Source: CAZEAC01 sp964510065 (GTDB lineage Bacteria > Bdellovibrionota_C > UBA2361 > CAIXSY01). Taken from it: a stretch of DNA of 22,032 nt. Below are positions 6,613 to 14,324 of this stretch, in pieces. Location of the stretch: the NCBI GenBank assembly GCA_964510065.1, contig CAZEAC010000077.1, forward strand, positions 1 to 22,032, given 5' to 3'. A program made the translations under genes and the position numbers. Under the pieces are notes generated by a model, which worked only from the letters and a program-made list of their open reading frames with translations, was not told where the DNA came from and did no database searches. Position 1 is the stretch's first letter; every line of letters starts with the position of its first letter.

Positions 6613-9600
6613 TATCGAATAGTAACAGGCATCGGGATGGTGCACTATTATTGCTGAAGTCGATTGCTCAGGGACCAACTGAAACTCCGAGCTTAGGCTT
6701 ACGCCTATCTGTTCGGGGTGAAGTAATTCAAAAATATGTCGCTGATCTTCTAGATTTGGGCAGGCCGGGTAGCCGAAGCTATATCGCTCGCCTCGATAGG
6801 TCTGACGGAAAAGAGTGTCGATTGTAGCGCCATCTTGGCCACCAATTCCCAATTCACGCCGTATATGGCGATGCCAATATTCGGCAAGGGCCTCGGCGGT
6901 CTCGACCGAGAGACCGTGAAAATGAAGATAGTCAGAGTACTGGTCCGACTTAAAAAGCTCGTGCGAGCGCTCGGAAGCGATACTTCCGACTGTCACCACG
7001 TGGAAAGCTACGACGTCTTTTTTTCCGGACTCTTTCGGGAGGAAATAATCGGCGATACAACGACGCTTGTCTGTCACCTGCCTTGGGAAGGTAATGCGAA
7101 GTTGCTCCTTATTATGATCCTGCGGATTATAAACAATCAGGTCATTTCGATCGCTATTACAAGGGAAATACCCATACACCACTTTCGGTTCGAGCCAGCC
7201 CCGTTCGGCGGCCTTTTGACACCATGAAAGAAAAAGAGGATCAACGAAAGTCCGCAAGAATTCGCGATACTCTGCGGTCGAACGTTTCCCTCGACGATAC
7301 TGCCATTGGTTCGCGTAAAGTGCTTTTCTATTAATGTACGGAAAAAGCTCCGCAAGCGGGACTTGCTTTACGCACGCGCCCCAAAAAGGCGGCTGCGGTA
7401 CCGCATCGAGCACTACCGTATCAGAGCGCACATACTCTTTACTCTTCTCAAAGAGCCTCTCCTCGCGCTCCGCGCGCATCTCACCTCGGCGCAGCTTCTC
7501 TCCCGTGGGCTCCGCGGTAAGCTTTTTTTCTTTCGCATTCCCGGTAATCTCATCCATGATCTGTAAGCCGGTAAACGCATCAGCACCATAAAAAACACTT
7601 CCCGTTGGATAGGACTGGCGCAGATCAACTTCGACATAGGCGCGATTCAGCGCCGCGCCACCGCATATTACGGGGGTGCTCATACCAAGCTTAGTCATCT
7701 CATCAAGGTTCTCTTTCATCACATACGTCGACTTCACAAGAAGTCCGGACATCCCAATTGCGTGAGGCGAATGTTCCTTAACCGCCGCCAAAATATTTTC
7801 AAGAGGCTGCTTAATGCCCAAGTTCACGACTTTGTAGCCGTTATTAGAGAGAATGATATCAACAAGATTCTTTCCTATGTCATGAACATCGCCCTTAACC
7901 GTGGCAATGACCATGCAGCCCTTAGCCGGCCCACCAAGTTTGTCCATGTACGGCTCAAGAAAAGCCACCGCTCTCTTCATAGTTTCGGCGGACTGCAGTA
8001 CGAAGGGAAGCTGCATTTCTCCGGATCCAAAAAGATCTCCAACGACCTTCATTCCCTCAAGAAGAATTGTATTCACAATCTCAAGAGGCTTATATTTTTC
8101 GAGTGCCCGGGTAAGTACCGCGTCAATACCTACCTTTCGCCCCTCGATAATGCGCTTTTTCAGCGCTTCTTCCACGGCGACACTTGAGTCATCTGCTTCA
8201 TCGTTGCCAGCGGGCTTTGCACCCTGCAGCATCTCGATAAATTTAAAAAGGGGGTCATAGCCTTCGCTCCGTCGATCAAAAATAAGATCGCGAGTAATCT
8301 TCAGCACCTCTTCCGGAATTTGATTAAGCGGAAGTATTTTCTTTGCGTTAACGATGCAGGCATCCAGTCCCTGCTGAATTGCCTCGTGCAAATACACCGA
8401 ATTCAAAATCTGACGTGGATATGGCTTCAAGCCAAATGAGATATTAGACAGGCCCAAGATAGTGCGCGCGAGCGGCATCTCGTCCTTAATCATCTTAATC
8501 GCGCGGAGTGTTTCAATGCCGGCTTTTCGACTATCTTCATCGCCGGATCCGATCGTAAACGTCAGCGGGTCGAAGATAAGCGCATCCCCAGGAATTGAGT
8601 GGCGCTTGGTACAAAGATCATAGATCCGCTTGGCCACGGCAAGTTTTCTATCGGCGCCCTTGGCCATGCCCTCTTCATCGATAGTAAGCGCGATAAGCGC
8701 CGCGCCATATCTCACCGCCAACTCACATATTTTATCGAACTTGCCTTCACCGTCTTCAAGATTGATCGAATTAATGATTGGCCTTCCACCAAGCAGCTTA
8801 AGACCGGCCTCGAGCACATCGAGCTGGGTCGAATCAATCATCACTGGGGCGGTCACTTGCGTCGAGAAGCGCGCAAGAACTTCGCGCATGTCTGCGACCT
8901 CGTCTCGTCCGACATAGGCTGTGCACACATCAAGTACGTGCGCTCCCTCCTCGACTTCGCCTCGTCCCATTTCGACGATTCCCTCCCAATCTTGTTTGAG
9001 AAGCATATCGCGGAACTGTTTCGAGCCATTTGCGTTGCAACGTTCACCGACGATTAAAGGCGACGTGCCCTCTTGATCAAGGGGCACTGCACTATACGTG
9101 CTCGAAACATGCGAAGCGAAATCGTGCGGGCGGGCCTTTGGCGATAGTCCTCCGATTCGCTCGACCAGCGCCTTAATATGCTCGGCGGTCGTTCCACAAC
9201 AGCCGCCGACAAATGAAACACCGAAATCCTTTACAAAGATCTCTTGATAGTCTGCGAGCTCTGCGGGAGTCAGATCATAGACGGCGCGACCGCTTTCATT
9301 TCTAGGCAAGCCGGCGTTCGGAAGCACGGCAATAGGACGCGAGCTCGTGCGCCCCAAAAAGCGAATATGCTCCTGCATAAGATCGGGACCGGTAGCGCAG
9401 TTAAGACCTACAAAATCTATGGGTAAAGTTTCAAGAACAACTAGCGCGGCGGAAACTTCGGTGCCGATGAGCATCGTGCCGGTTGTCTCAATTGTCAAAG
9501 TCACCGCAATTGGCACCCGACGCCCAACTTTTTTCATCGCGTCAATAGCCGCGTTGACTGCGCATTTGACCTGCAAGATATCCTGACATGTTTCAATCTG

Positions 9601-10065
9601 AATAAGATCGACCCCACCCTCGAGAAGTCCCTGCATTTGCGGAAAGTATGAGCGGTACATCAGGTCGTAGGTTGTATGCCCGAGCGTCAGAAGCTTGGTA
9701 CCTGGACCAACAGATCCAGAAATAAACCGTGGCCAAGAATTTGAGCTGAAGCTACTGGCAACTTCCTTTGCCAGCTCAGCTGCTTTTTTGGAGATGGCGT
9801 AAGCCTGATCGGCGATGCCGTACTCGGCAAGGACAATTTCCGACGATCCAAAAGTATTAGTCTCAACAAGATCGGCGCCAACCTCAAAATATGAAGCGTG
9901 TATCTCTTTAATAATCTCGGGCTTGGTGACTACGAGATACTCATTACAGCCCTCCAATCCGGCAAAATCATCCTCACCAAGTTCATACGCCTGAATACGA
10001 GTACCCATCGCTCCATCAGCGACAATCACTTTTTCGCGCGAGCGATCGAGAAAGGAGTTCGACAT
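6610..10065 (-). CDS. metH: Cobalamin-dependent methionine synthase
   Basis: This enzyme transfers a methyl group from 5-methyltetrahydrofolate to homocysteine through cobalamin. The 1151 residues hold all four modules. The homocysteine domain is about 10-310, with zinc ligands Cys222, Cys289 and Cys290 in LNCATGP and VGGCCGTT. The folate-binding barrel (about 335-610) starts LIVGERCNANGS. The cap and B12-binding modules (about 640-880) carry GDVHDIGKN with axial His728. The C-terminal AdoMet reactivation domain has RGERYSFGYPACP. The ATG at 10065 gives 17 residues before DGAMGT, much as in E. coli MetH. A GTG at 10173 would add 36 residues, including a Cys-rich stretch lying over leader hairpins. 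No Shine-Dalgarno is visible. It follows the receiver gene on the same strand after 195 bp. Confidence 0.97.
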   Translation of the reverse strand: MSNSFLDRSREKVIVADGAMGTRIQAYELGEDDFAGLEGCNEYLVVTKPEIIKEIHASYFEVGADLVETNTFGSSEIVLAEYGIADQAYAISKKAAELAKEVASSFSSNSWPRFISGSVGPGTKLLTLGHTTYDLMYRSYFPQMQGLLEGGVDLIQIETCQDILQVKCAVNAAIDAMKKVGRRVPIAVTLTIETTGTMLIGTEVSAALVVLETLPIDFVGLNCATGPDLMQEHIRFLGRTSSRPIAVLPNAGLPRNESGRAVYDLTPAELADYQEIFVKDFGVSFVGGCCGTTAEHIKALVERIGGLSPKARPHDFASHVSSTYSAVPLDQEGTSPLIVGERCNANGSKQFRDMLLKQDWEGIVEMGRGEVEEGAHVLDVCTAYVGRDEVADMREVLARFSTQVTAPVMIDSTQLDVLEAGLKLLGGRPIINSINLEDGEGKFDKICELAVRYGAALIALTIDEEGMAKGADRKLAVAKRIYDLCTKRHSIPGDALIFDPLTFTIGSGDEDSRKAGIETLRAIKMIKDEMPLARTILGLSNISFGLKPYPRQILNSVYLHEAIQQGLDACIVNAKKILPLNQIPEEVLKITRDLIFDRRSEGYDPLFKFIEMLQGAKPAGNDEADDSSVAVEEALKKRIIEGRKVGIDAVLTRALEKYKPLEIVNTILLEGMKVVGDLFGSGEMQLPFVLQSAETMKRAVAFLEPYMDKLGGPAKGCMVIATVKGDVHDIGKNLVDIILSNNGYKVVNLGIKQPLENILAAVKEHSPHAIGMSGLLVKSTYVMKENLDEMTKLGMSTPVICGGAALNRAYVEVDLRQSYPTGSVFYGADAFTGLQIMDEITGNAKEKKLTAEPTGEKLRRGEMRAEREERLFEKSKEYVRSDTVVLDAVPQPPFWGACVKQVPLAELFPYINRKALYANQWQYRRGKRSTAEYREFLRTFVDPLFLSWCQKAAERGWLEPKVVYGYFPCNSDRNDLIVYNPQDHNKEQLRITFPRQVTDKRRCIADYFLPKESGKKDVVAFHVVTVGSIASERSHELFKSDQYSDYLHFHGLSVETAEALAEYWHRHIRRELGIGGQDGATIDTLFRQTYRGERYSFGYPACPNLEDQRHIFELLHPEQIGVSLSSEFQLVPEQSTSAIIVHHPDACYYSI

Positions 10066-10173
10066 AGCCACGAGGCTAGCCCGAACATTGCATAAAATGC
10101 AATGTTCGGGCTTGCAAGTACACGGACACACTTGCAAAATCGACAGCTCTCGCGTCGATGTTGCTGCGCTCAC
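10066..10173 (-). promoter_or_regulatory. Structured metH leader with three hairpins
   Basis: Reading toward metH, three stems follow each other: ATCGAC/GTCGAT (10139-10159, 6 bp), TTGCAAGT/ACTTGCAA (10112-10137, 8 bp) and a 16-bp perfect stem with a 3-nt loop (10078-10112; arms AGCCCGAACATTGCAT and its complement). A final AGCC-TCGT-GGCT mini-hairpin abuts the ATG. The TTGCAA blocks in the second and third stems could also pair with each other. No B12-box, SAM or SAH riboswitch consensus is recognisable. A role in controlling metH is inferred from position. Confidence 0.5.
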
Positions 10174-10260
10174 TACGTCATAGCCTTGGGCTGCGGATAG
10201 GTCTTGGAGCAGGTGGGGGGAACCCGCCGCGGAGGGTTATTCTTCGCCAAGCAATATGTA

Positions 10261-11094
10261 CTATCCCGAGAATCGCTCGCTCAGAATATCACGGAGCATT
10301 TCGGCTTCCTCAGGCGCGACAAGACGCGGACTAAGGTTTCCAGCCTCAATTCGACAGGCCCTTCCCAGTTCGCGTAGAATATCATTTTTCTTCGGTGGTT
10401 TGACCAAGAATCCACTGACACCAGCTTTGAGGCAATCGACCAGGCAGTCAACAGTGCCATACGCAGTAAGCGCGATAATTGGCAGGTGTCTGAGTTTCGT
10501 GTGCGCGCGAATCTGCTGAATGAGCTTATCGCCAGACATTTCCGGCATTCTTATATCAGTGACAATACAGGAGAACTCTTCCGGATTTTCGCTGAGTTTA
10601 TCCAGAGCCCCTTTGGCCGATGAAACTCCAACAACCTTTCTGAATCCGAGACTTTCGATATAGGCACAAACAATATCGCGTGGAGAATCGAGATCTTCAA
10701 CTACAAGTACCGAGAAGTTCTCAGTGCTATTTGAAGTTCGCGGCTTGATCGCGCCAATGATTTTTTCGATCTTTTCAAGCGCATTTGCACCGTATGAGAC
10801 CTCGGCACCGAAAAGGCGCGCCACCTGTTGGGAACGTGTTCCACCCTCTTTAAGATCAAAAACGACTAGCGGCACGTAGGGATTCTTCTTCCAAAGAATG
10901 TCGGCAATTTTCTGCTGATCTTCAATCGTGACCGAATGGTGCAACAGCACACATTCGAATTCTTTAATACCAAGCCAATCAAGAGCGGGGCCGACAGTCA
11001 GTGCTGTTTTGACCCTAAACTCGCGCCGGCGCGCAAGCTCCTCCAATGCACGATTTGCATCAGCGTCCGCGCATACAATAAGTAGATCTGGCAT
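10261..11094 (-). CDS. Two-domain response regulator: pseudo-receiver plus receiver
   Basis: This 277-residue protein has two CheY-like domains and no output domain. The C-terminal receiver (about 127-250) is complete: acidic pair Glu133-Asp134 in VLVVEDLD, phospho-acceptor Asp180 in TDIRMPEMSG, switch Thr210 in ALTAYG and Lys232 in FLVKPP. The N-terminal domain (1-116) keeps the fold pattern and an acidic start (IVCADAD). However, the phospho-site at the end of strand 3 reads LLHHS, with no Asp, and the conserved Lys is absent, so it is probably a pseudo-receiver. The Hpt gene lies 108 bp upstream on the same strand, so the two likely form a relay. No histidine kinase or DNA-binding domain is present. 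Output would be by protein-protein contact. Confidence 0.88.
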   Translation of the reverse strand: MPDLLIVCADADANRALEELARRREFRVKTALTVGPALDWLGIKEFECVLLHHSVTIEDQQKIADILWKKNPYVPLVVFDLKEGGTRSQQVARLFGAEVSYGANALEKIEKIIGAIKPRTSNSTENFSVLVVEDLDSPRDIVCAYIESLGFRKVVGVSSAKGALDKLSENPEEFSCIVTDIRMPEMSGDKLIQQIRAHTKLRHLPIIALTAYGTVDCLVDCLKAGVSGFLVKPPKKNDILRELGRACRIEAGNLSPRLVAPEEAEMLRDILSERFSG

Positions 11095-11202
11095 TGCTAA
11101 TTACCCGATCTCTATTGTCGGAAGAATAGCGCAAAAACTTCAGGGGCGCTTTTATCACGCAAATTATCAGCAGGCGGGTACCGGTCCATTGATATTCGCG
11201 AG

Positions 11203-11520
11203 TTAGCTTGACACAGGAGGTGGCATCTTTTGGACAAGCTCTGAAAGTTTGCGCATGTTACCTGCGACTTCATCACAATGTGTTTTAAACAGCGTTGGGC
11301 TTAGCTTACAGCGCTGCTCAAGTAGTCCTGCGACATGCCCTAGCTCGTTAAGCCCGAAAAAGCCGCTCCCGCCCTTAATTCTGTGGAACATCACACGGGC
11401 CTGGTCCAATTCCAGTTCGGAAACGTCGCGCCGCGCCGCGAAAAACTGCTCCAAACTCACAAGCTGTTTTATAATTTCAGCGTAAAAAATTGAGTAGGCC
11501 TTAGTTTGCAAAGCATCCAT
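11203..11520 (-). CDS. Histidine phosphotransfer (Hpt) domain protein
   Basis: A small, single-domain Hpt of 105 residues, all-helical, with the signature FHRIKGGSGFFGL. The His in this motif (residue 46 from this start) is the expected phospho-site and the Lys-Gly-Gly turn follows. It would shuttle phosphate between a hybrid kinase and the receiver encoded next. ATG 11520 is preferred over a TTG three codons upstream (11529); neither has a good ribosome-binding site, so the start is uncertain. The divergent neighbour begins at 11687. The partner kinase must be elsewhere. Confidence 0.88.
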   Translation of the reverse strand: MDALQTKAYSIFYAEIIKQLVSLEQFFAARRDVSELELDQARVMFHRIKGGSGFFGLNELGHVAGLLEQRCKLSPTLFKTHCDEVAGNMRKLSELVQKMPPPVSS

Positions 11521-11686
11521 ACCTGGCAAGCATAGATTAAATGAGGAAAACCCGCTATTTATATTGCGCTTTCCTTGAGCTGCAAGTTGAATTACAAGAG
11601 AAACTGTGCGTCTATAGGATTATTGCGCGGACGCATTAGGAATCGAGCCGAGGAGGCTTTTCTTTAGGCTTTTTGGGACCGGAATT

Positions 11687-12793
11687 ATGAAGAAATTATT
11701 GCCGTTGATTGCCATTCTAGTTATCGGAGGAGTCGCTTTTTTCTTCCTTCAGTCGAAGGAGATGCTGCCCGCGCTTGGCGGAACCTCTACCGCTTCAAAT
11801 AGTGGAGGGAAAAGTCCCTCAAACGGCACGGAGAGCAGCTCGCATGGGGGCGATTCAAAGTCCGGCACAGGGGCAGCAGACAGCTCGAGCTCAAATACGG
11901 GAACAAAAAATGTTGACGTGGAGACGGTCGACGAGGATGAACCGGATAAGCCGGCAACCGAGCTATACAAAAATGCAGAAGACGCTCTCAAAGCGATCAA
12001 AGCCGGCGCGGTTGATTACGACGATCGAATTCTCGAGCAATTTACCGACATTGGAGAAGATTGCAGCTGGTGCGACTCGGTATATGCCGGGGTCAAGGAT
12101 TTGATGATGGCCGCAACAACGACTCAGGATCAAAAAAGCTTCTATGCTGAGCTTCTCGCCGTGAGCGGTAAGGTTTCCAATGTCGCAAGCCTCATCGACG
12201 CGATCAAGAATGCCCCTAACTCAGAAACAGCGGACGCCTTCTCCGAAGCACTCGAGCTCACGGTTGGGAACAATAACGTCACAAAGTTTCTTGGCGATCA
12301 GCTTTCTAGCGCTCCCAGCGAGGGTCTAAAAGAGTCTCTAATTGCTGCGGTAACTAATCAAGGCTCGCGACTTGCTGTTGATATTCTTTATAAAAACACC
12401 GTCGAAAAAGGTGATCCTGATGGATACTACTCATTAGGTATTGGACTCGCCGAAGTTGTCCCGGAAGAGGAGGCGATGCCATATTTGCAAGAGATCATGC
12501 TTAAGCGCGATCAGTATTCTCATCTCGCAGCAAAATCACTTCTGAATAATGGGCTTGAAGGCTTAAAGTTAGTGATGAATTCGCTGACCAACTCCTCGAA
12601 TCCTGATTTCGACAAAACGATGCTTAAAGATGCTGCTGATCATGTAAGTTATGATGATGAGACAAAGGACTATCTTAATAGCTTACTCGAGTCCAACAAA
12701 GATCCAGTGGTGCAAGCCTTCGCCAAGGAGATCTTAGAAAGCTCATCCGCTGAGGAAAGCAGCAACGCAGCTGACGGTGGCGAAGAGGGGTAA
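11687..12793 (+). CDS. Membrane-anchored Ser/Gly-rich protein with helical repeat-like domain
   Basis: Unrecognised family, 368 aa. Residues 3-22 (KLLPLIAILVIGGVAFFFLQ) form a single N-terminal membrane anchor or uncleaved signal. Residues 28-75 are Ser/Gly/Thr-rich and residues 76-90 acidic, a flexible linker. Residues 90-350 are alpha-helical with regularly spaced short helices, suggesting HEAT/TPR-like repeats by appearance only. A CSWC pair sits near residue 126 and there are no other Cys, so a disulfide or metal site is possible outside the cytoplasm. The tail is acidic and Ser-rich. The ATG has no strong Shine-Dalgarno, although GAGGAGG occurs about 35 nt upstream. The gene is divergent from the Hpt gene. 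Probably a periplasmic or envelope protein of unknown role. Confidence 0.75.
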   Translation: MKKLLPLIAILVIGGVAFFFLQSKEMLPALGGTSTASNSGGKSPSNGTESSSHGGDSKSGTGAADSSSSNTGTKNVDVETVDEDEPDKPATELYKNAEDALKAIKAGAVDYDDRILEQFTDIGEDCSWCDSVYAGVKDLMMAATTTQDQKSFYAELLAVSGKVSNVASLIDAIKNAPNSETADAFSEALELTVGNNNVTKFLGDQLSSAPSEGLKESLIAAVTNQGSRLAVDILYKNTVEKGDPDGYYSLGIGLAEVVPEEEAMPYLQEIMLKRDQYSHLAAKSLLNNGLEGLKLVMNSLTNSSNPDFDKTMLKDAADHVSYDDETKDYLNSLLESNKDPVVQAFAKEILESSSAEESSNAADGGEEG

Positions 12794-12922
12794 GAGATAC
12801 AGAAAATTTCTTATCTCCAAAAAATTCTTCGTCATTTCAGATACTTAAAATACTCTTAAGTAATGCATTAAAAAGGCTCCATTTATTTAGCCAGTGCGTC
12901 GGTTTGTCGATCCATTAAGTTA

Positions 12923-12954
12923 CAGTCGTCTAATTAGGGTTTGGGATACGACTG
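12923..12954 (+). promoter_or_regulatory. 7-bp inverted repeat in the leader of the 12974 gene
   Basis: CAGTCGT (12923-12929) and ACGACTG (12948-12954) are exact complements with 18 nt between, ending 19 nt before the ATG. The GGGG just downstream (12957-12960) is the only weak ribosome-binding candidate. It could be an operator half-site pair or a leader stem. Confidence 0.3.
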
Positions 12955-12973
12955 AGCGGGGATTCTTATCTCT

Positions 12974-13684
12974 ATGAAGGCAGCAGACGCAACTGCGGAT
13001 TTTCTCCTGGGGGATACCGAGGACACTCTCACTAACGAGACAGTGGCATCACTTGGCTCGACAGCCGACGCTTTCGCGACCCGGCTTAGGCGAAAACTCA
13101 AAGAGCAGGAGAAACTTGAGGACGAGCTCTCCAAAGCATGCGAGGCACGCCACGCCGCGATGATGAAAGCGATGATGACTATTCGCAAGGCACTCCAGGA
13201 GACCTGCAAGACAGATCTTGGAAAACGATTCTCCTTCGACCTCGACGTAAGCGATCATGAAGGATGGCCGCGAATCGAGCTTAATCTTGTGGATGAGCTG
13301 CTTCCCGAGCGGATCGACTACGGCTTAATCGTCAGCGCGAACGATCGAAATGAGCTCGGAGCGATTCTTATTAACAATAAACATAACGGCGAACTCCTGG
13401 GCCGAATTCAATTAGCCCTTCCCGGTGAGTTGTCAAAACTCCCAACAATGCTAAAGACCGCGCTTAGAAGATTTCTTGATATTGTTGCGCACTATGTACT
13501 CAATCCGATTAGCCAAAAAGCGATTCTGGAAGAAAAGGCTATGGAACTCGAAGACACCGAGGTAGTGCGTGATGCCTCGATTTCCGCCGAGGAAATGTTT
13601 GTTGAGGACGGCAGTATTCACGATCAAAACCGGGTCGACACTGGTGGACCGAGCGACAGTATCTCCTTAATGGAGAAGGAATAG
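12974..13684 (+). CDS. Hypothetical coiled-coil protein, 236 aa
   Basis: I cannot assign a family. Residues 30-75 form a charged helix (RLRRKLKEQEKLEDELSKAC) that probably makes a coiled coil. Residues 80-185 look like a compact alpha/beta domain with FSFDLDVSD, RIDYGLIVSA and AILINN strands and an LGRIQLALPGEL segment. Residues 190-236 are acidic and likely disordered. There is no signal peptide or membrane segment, so it is cytosolic. The ATG at 12974 has only a distant GGGG upstream; the next Met is far inside, so this start is most likely. It lies 180 bp after the membrane-anchored gene on the same strand and may be separate. Confidence 0.7.
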   Translation: MKAADATADFLLGDTEDTLTNETVASLGSTADAFATRLRRKLKEQEKLEDELSKACEARHAAMMKAMMTIRKALQETCKTDLGKRFSFDLDVSDHEGWPRIELNLVDELLPERIDYGLIVSANDRNELGAILINNKHNGELLGRIQLALPGELSKLPTMLKTALRRFLDIVAHYVLNPISQKAILEEKAMELEDTEVVRDASISAEEMFVEDGSIHDQNRVDTGGPSDSISLMEKE

Positions 13685-13692
13685 CTCGCACT

Positions 13693-13737
13693 TAAAAAGC
13701 ACCTGCCTTTCGCCCTAACTCGCGTTGCGAAAGGTGC
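13693..13737 (-). terminator. Intrinsic terminator for the BamE-like gene
   Basis: On the minus strand GCACCTTTCGC (13737-13727) pairs with GCGAAAG (13713-13707) and GGTGC (13703-13699), with a 3-nt bulge. The stem is followed by TTTTTAAG (13698 downward). It lies between two convergent genes and may also slow readthrough from the plus strand, but only the minus strand has a U-tract. The stem shares the 13-mer CACCTTTCGCAAC with the repeat near 1706. Confidence 0.65.
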
Positions 13738-13765
13738 ACAAGTCTTCCGTAGAAACTTAGAGAAC

Positions 13766-14272
13766 CTACTCCACTTCCATAGGCGCAGGTGGAACCCCAA
13801 GAACTTGTGGCGGGACTTCTCCTGGAGGAGAAACCGATCCATTTGCCGCTGAACCACTGCCACCAGCCTCTCCCGAAGGAAGCTCTTTCATAATTTCATT
13901 AAGAATCTGCTCGACCTCTTCAGTCTTACCCTGGCCCGGTTTAGCCAATCCCGATTTCGGCGCTGAATCTTCCTGCCCCTGCAATGTCAACGCGATCGCA
14001 GTCTTATCAACCCAGCCCACGACCCTGCCCTCATGGAAAAACACCTTGCCCTTTGGATAGACCCAGATATCATCTCTCTTTGACTCCCGCTCCTGTTTTG
14101 ATTCAGGCGCGCCCCACATCGCGATCACATCTGAGTAGTTCATACCGTTGGACAGCGGAGGAAGTCGCTTCTGCGCGTCTGCTCCTGGCAAGAGTGCGAA
14201 AAGCAGCAGGGTTACCGACAGCAGGGCTACCGACAACAAGGGCACGACGCCGGCAAATTTGCCGAAAAGCAT
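13766..14272 (-). CDS. Exported protein with BamE/SmpA-like domain
   Basis: A 168-residue protein. Residues 1-33 are a long hydrophobic signal peptide ending in PGADA, a good signal peptidase I site, with no lipobox Cys. Residues 43-88 match the BamE/SmpA/OmlA pattern: GMNYSDVIAMWGAPESK, then DDIWVYPKGKVFFHEGRVVGW, meaning a Gly-Met helix, a GxP turn and a strand with an aromatic and a late VVGW. The C terminus (100-168) is Pro/Gly/Ser-rich and probably disordered. A GAGG site 6 nt upstream supports the ATG at 14272. Unlike true BamE it appears not to be lipidated, so a role in outer-membrane assembly is only a possibility. It is divergent from the O-antigen ligase gene, with 52 bp between starts. 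Confidence 0.75.
   Translation of the reverse strand: MLFGKFAGVVPLLSVALLSVTLLLFALLPGADAQKRLPPLSNGMNYSDVIAMWGAPESKQERESKRDDIWVYPKGKVFFHEGRVVGWVDKTAIALTLQGQEDSAPKSGLAKPGQGKTEEVEQILNEIMKELPSGEAGGSGSAANGSVSPPGEVPPQVLGVPPAPMEVE
14206..14235. repeat. 15-bp tandem duplication inside a signal peptide
   Basis: GCAGGGTTACCGACA (14206-14220) and GCAGGGCTACCGACA (14221-14235) are adjacent 15-mers differing at one base. They encode the LSVAL/LSVTL repeat in the hydrophobic core of the BamE-like protein's signal peptide, and explain its unusual length. Confidence 0.75.
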
Positions 14273-14324
14273 ATACTACCTCAACGAGTTGACTGCACTA
14301 AGAATATATCGAAGAGTATTACGC

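Noticed and set aside
7762..8187. Plus-strand frame of 141 codons inside metH
   Set aside because: Antisense shadow of the strongly conserved MetH cap and B12 domains.
10066..10260. Cobalamin or SAH riboswitch upstream of metH
   Set aside because: The B12-box and the ordered SAH consensus blocks are not present; only a loose GAGCGCAGCAAC resemblance was seen.
12794..12817. Intrinsic terminator after the 11687-12793 gene
   Set aside because: GAGATA/TATCTC forms a weak stem, but it is followed by an A-run instead of a T-run on the coding strand.
14148..14324. N-terminal extension of the O-antigen ligase to 14148
   Set aside because: It would overlap the divergent BamE-like gene, lacks membrane-protein character and contains the antisense of its signal peptide; ATG 14325 fits better.
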